5,078 bases of DNA from an uncultured Campylobacter sp. (GTDB lineage Bacteria > Campylobacterota > Campylobacteria > Campylobacterales > Campylobacteraceae): contig NZ_CALIIS010000124.1 in the NCBI RefSeq assembly GCF_938017705.1, forward strand, positions 1 to 5,078, in the 5' to 3' direction. Below the pieces are notes generated by a model that worked only from the letters and a program-made list of their open reading frames with translations, searched no databases and was not told the DNA's origin. Position numbers and translations under genes: made by a program. This document shows positions 5,031 through 5,078 of the stretch, piece by piece. How positions within the stretch are numbered: the stretch's first letter is position 1; each line of letters opens with the position of its first letter.

Positions 5031-5078
5031 AGATCTAAAAACCGCACTAAATATAATAGATGCTGTTTTTGATATTTT

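Noticed and set aside
5052..5057. Perfect TATAAT on the plus strand near the right edge
   Set aside because: Only 21 bases remain to the window end, so no downstream gene can be seen; it may equally be within a minus-strand gene end.
5047..5078. Minus-strand C-terminus NIKNSIYYI entering from the right edge
   Set aside because: Only nine codons are visible and the other minus frames are also open here, so it cannot be supported as a gene.

Overview
The window looks like a chromosomal segment of a Campylobacter species, probably one of the higher-GC oral species such as C. gracilis, C. rectus or C. showae. This rests on the protein style, on AAGGA-type ribosome sites close to the start codons, and on an extreme excess of the palindrome AAATTT and longer TAAATTTTAAAATT-like cores. 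The species is an inference; no rRNA or other marker is present.

Three intact genes all lie on the minus strand. In transcription order they are an uncharacterised lipoprotein (4559 to 3969), purH (3952 to 2414) and msrAB (1591 to 524). The lipoprotein and purH are 16 bases apart, with the purH ribosome site inside that gap, so they are probably co-transcribed. PurH makes IMP in the last two steps of de novo purine synthesis. MsrAB is an exported MsrA-MsrB fusion that repairs oxidised methionine in envelope proteins. An 822-base gap separates purH from msrAB, so msrAB probably has its own promoter. I see no functional link between the three genes beyond location.

About 37% of the window is not covered by a supported gene, which is high for Campylobacter. 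Region 1-523 holds a five-run C tract (a G-quadruplex motif on the minus strand), a terminator-like hairpin, and a field of degenerate CCGACC/CCGATCGG repeats. Region 1592-2413 holds palindromes, AAATTT cores and a quasi-periodic array of a GTAnCGAAGC-like motif. Region 4560-5078 holds an operator-like inverted repeat before the lipoprotein gene, more AAATTT cores, a short reading frame that looks like the end of a lost gene, and two strong adjacent hairpins.

I found no tRNA, rRNA, CRISPR array, insertion sequence or phage gene. I do not see a new multi-gene system. The best leads are the AAATTT excess, the repeat arrays and the hairpin cluster.
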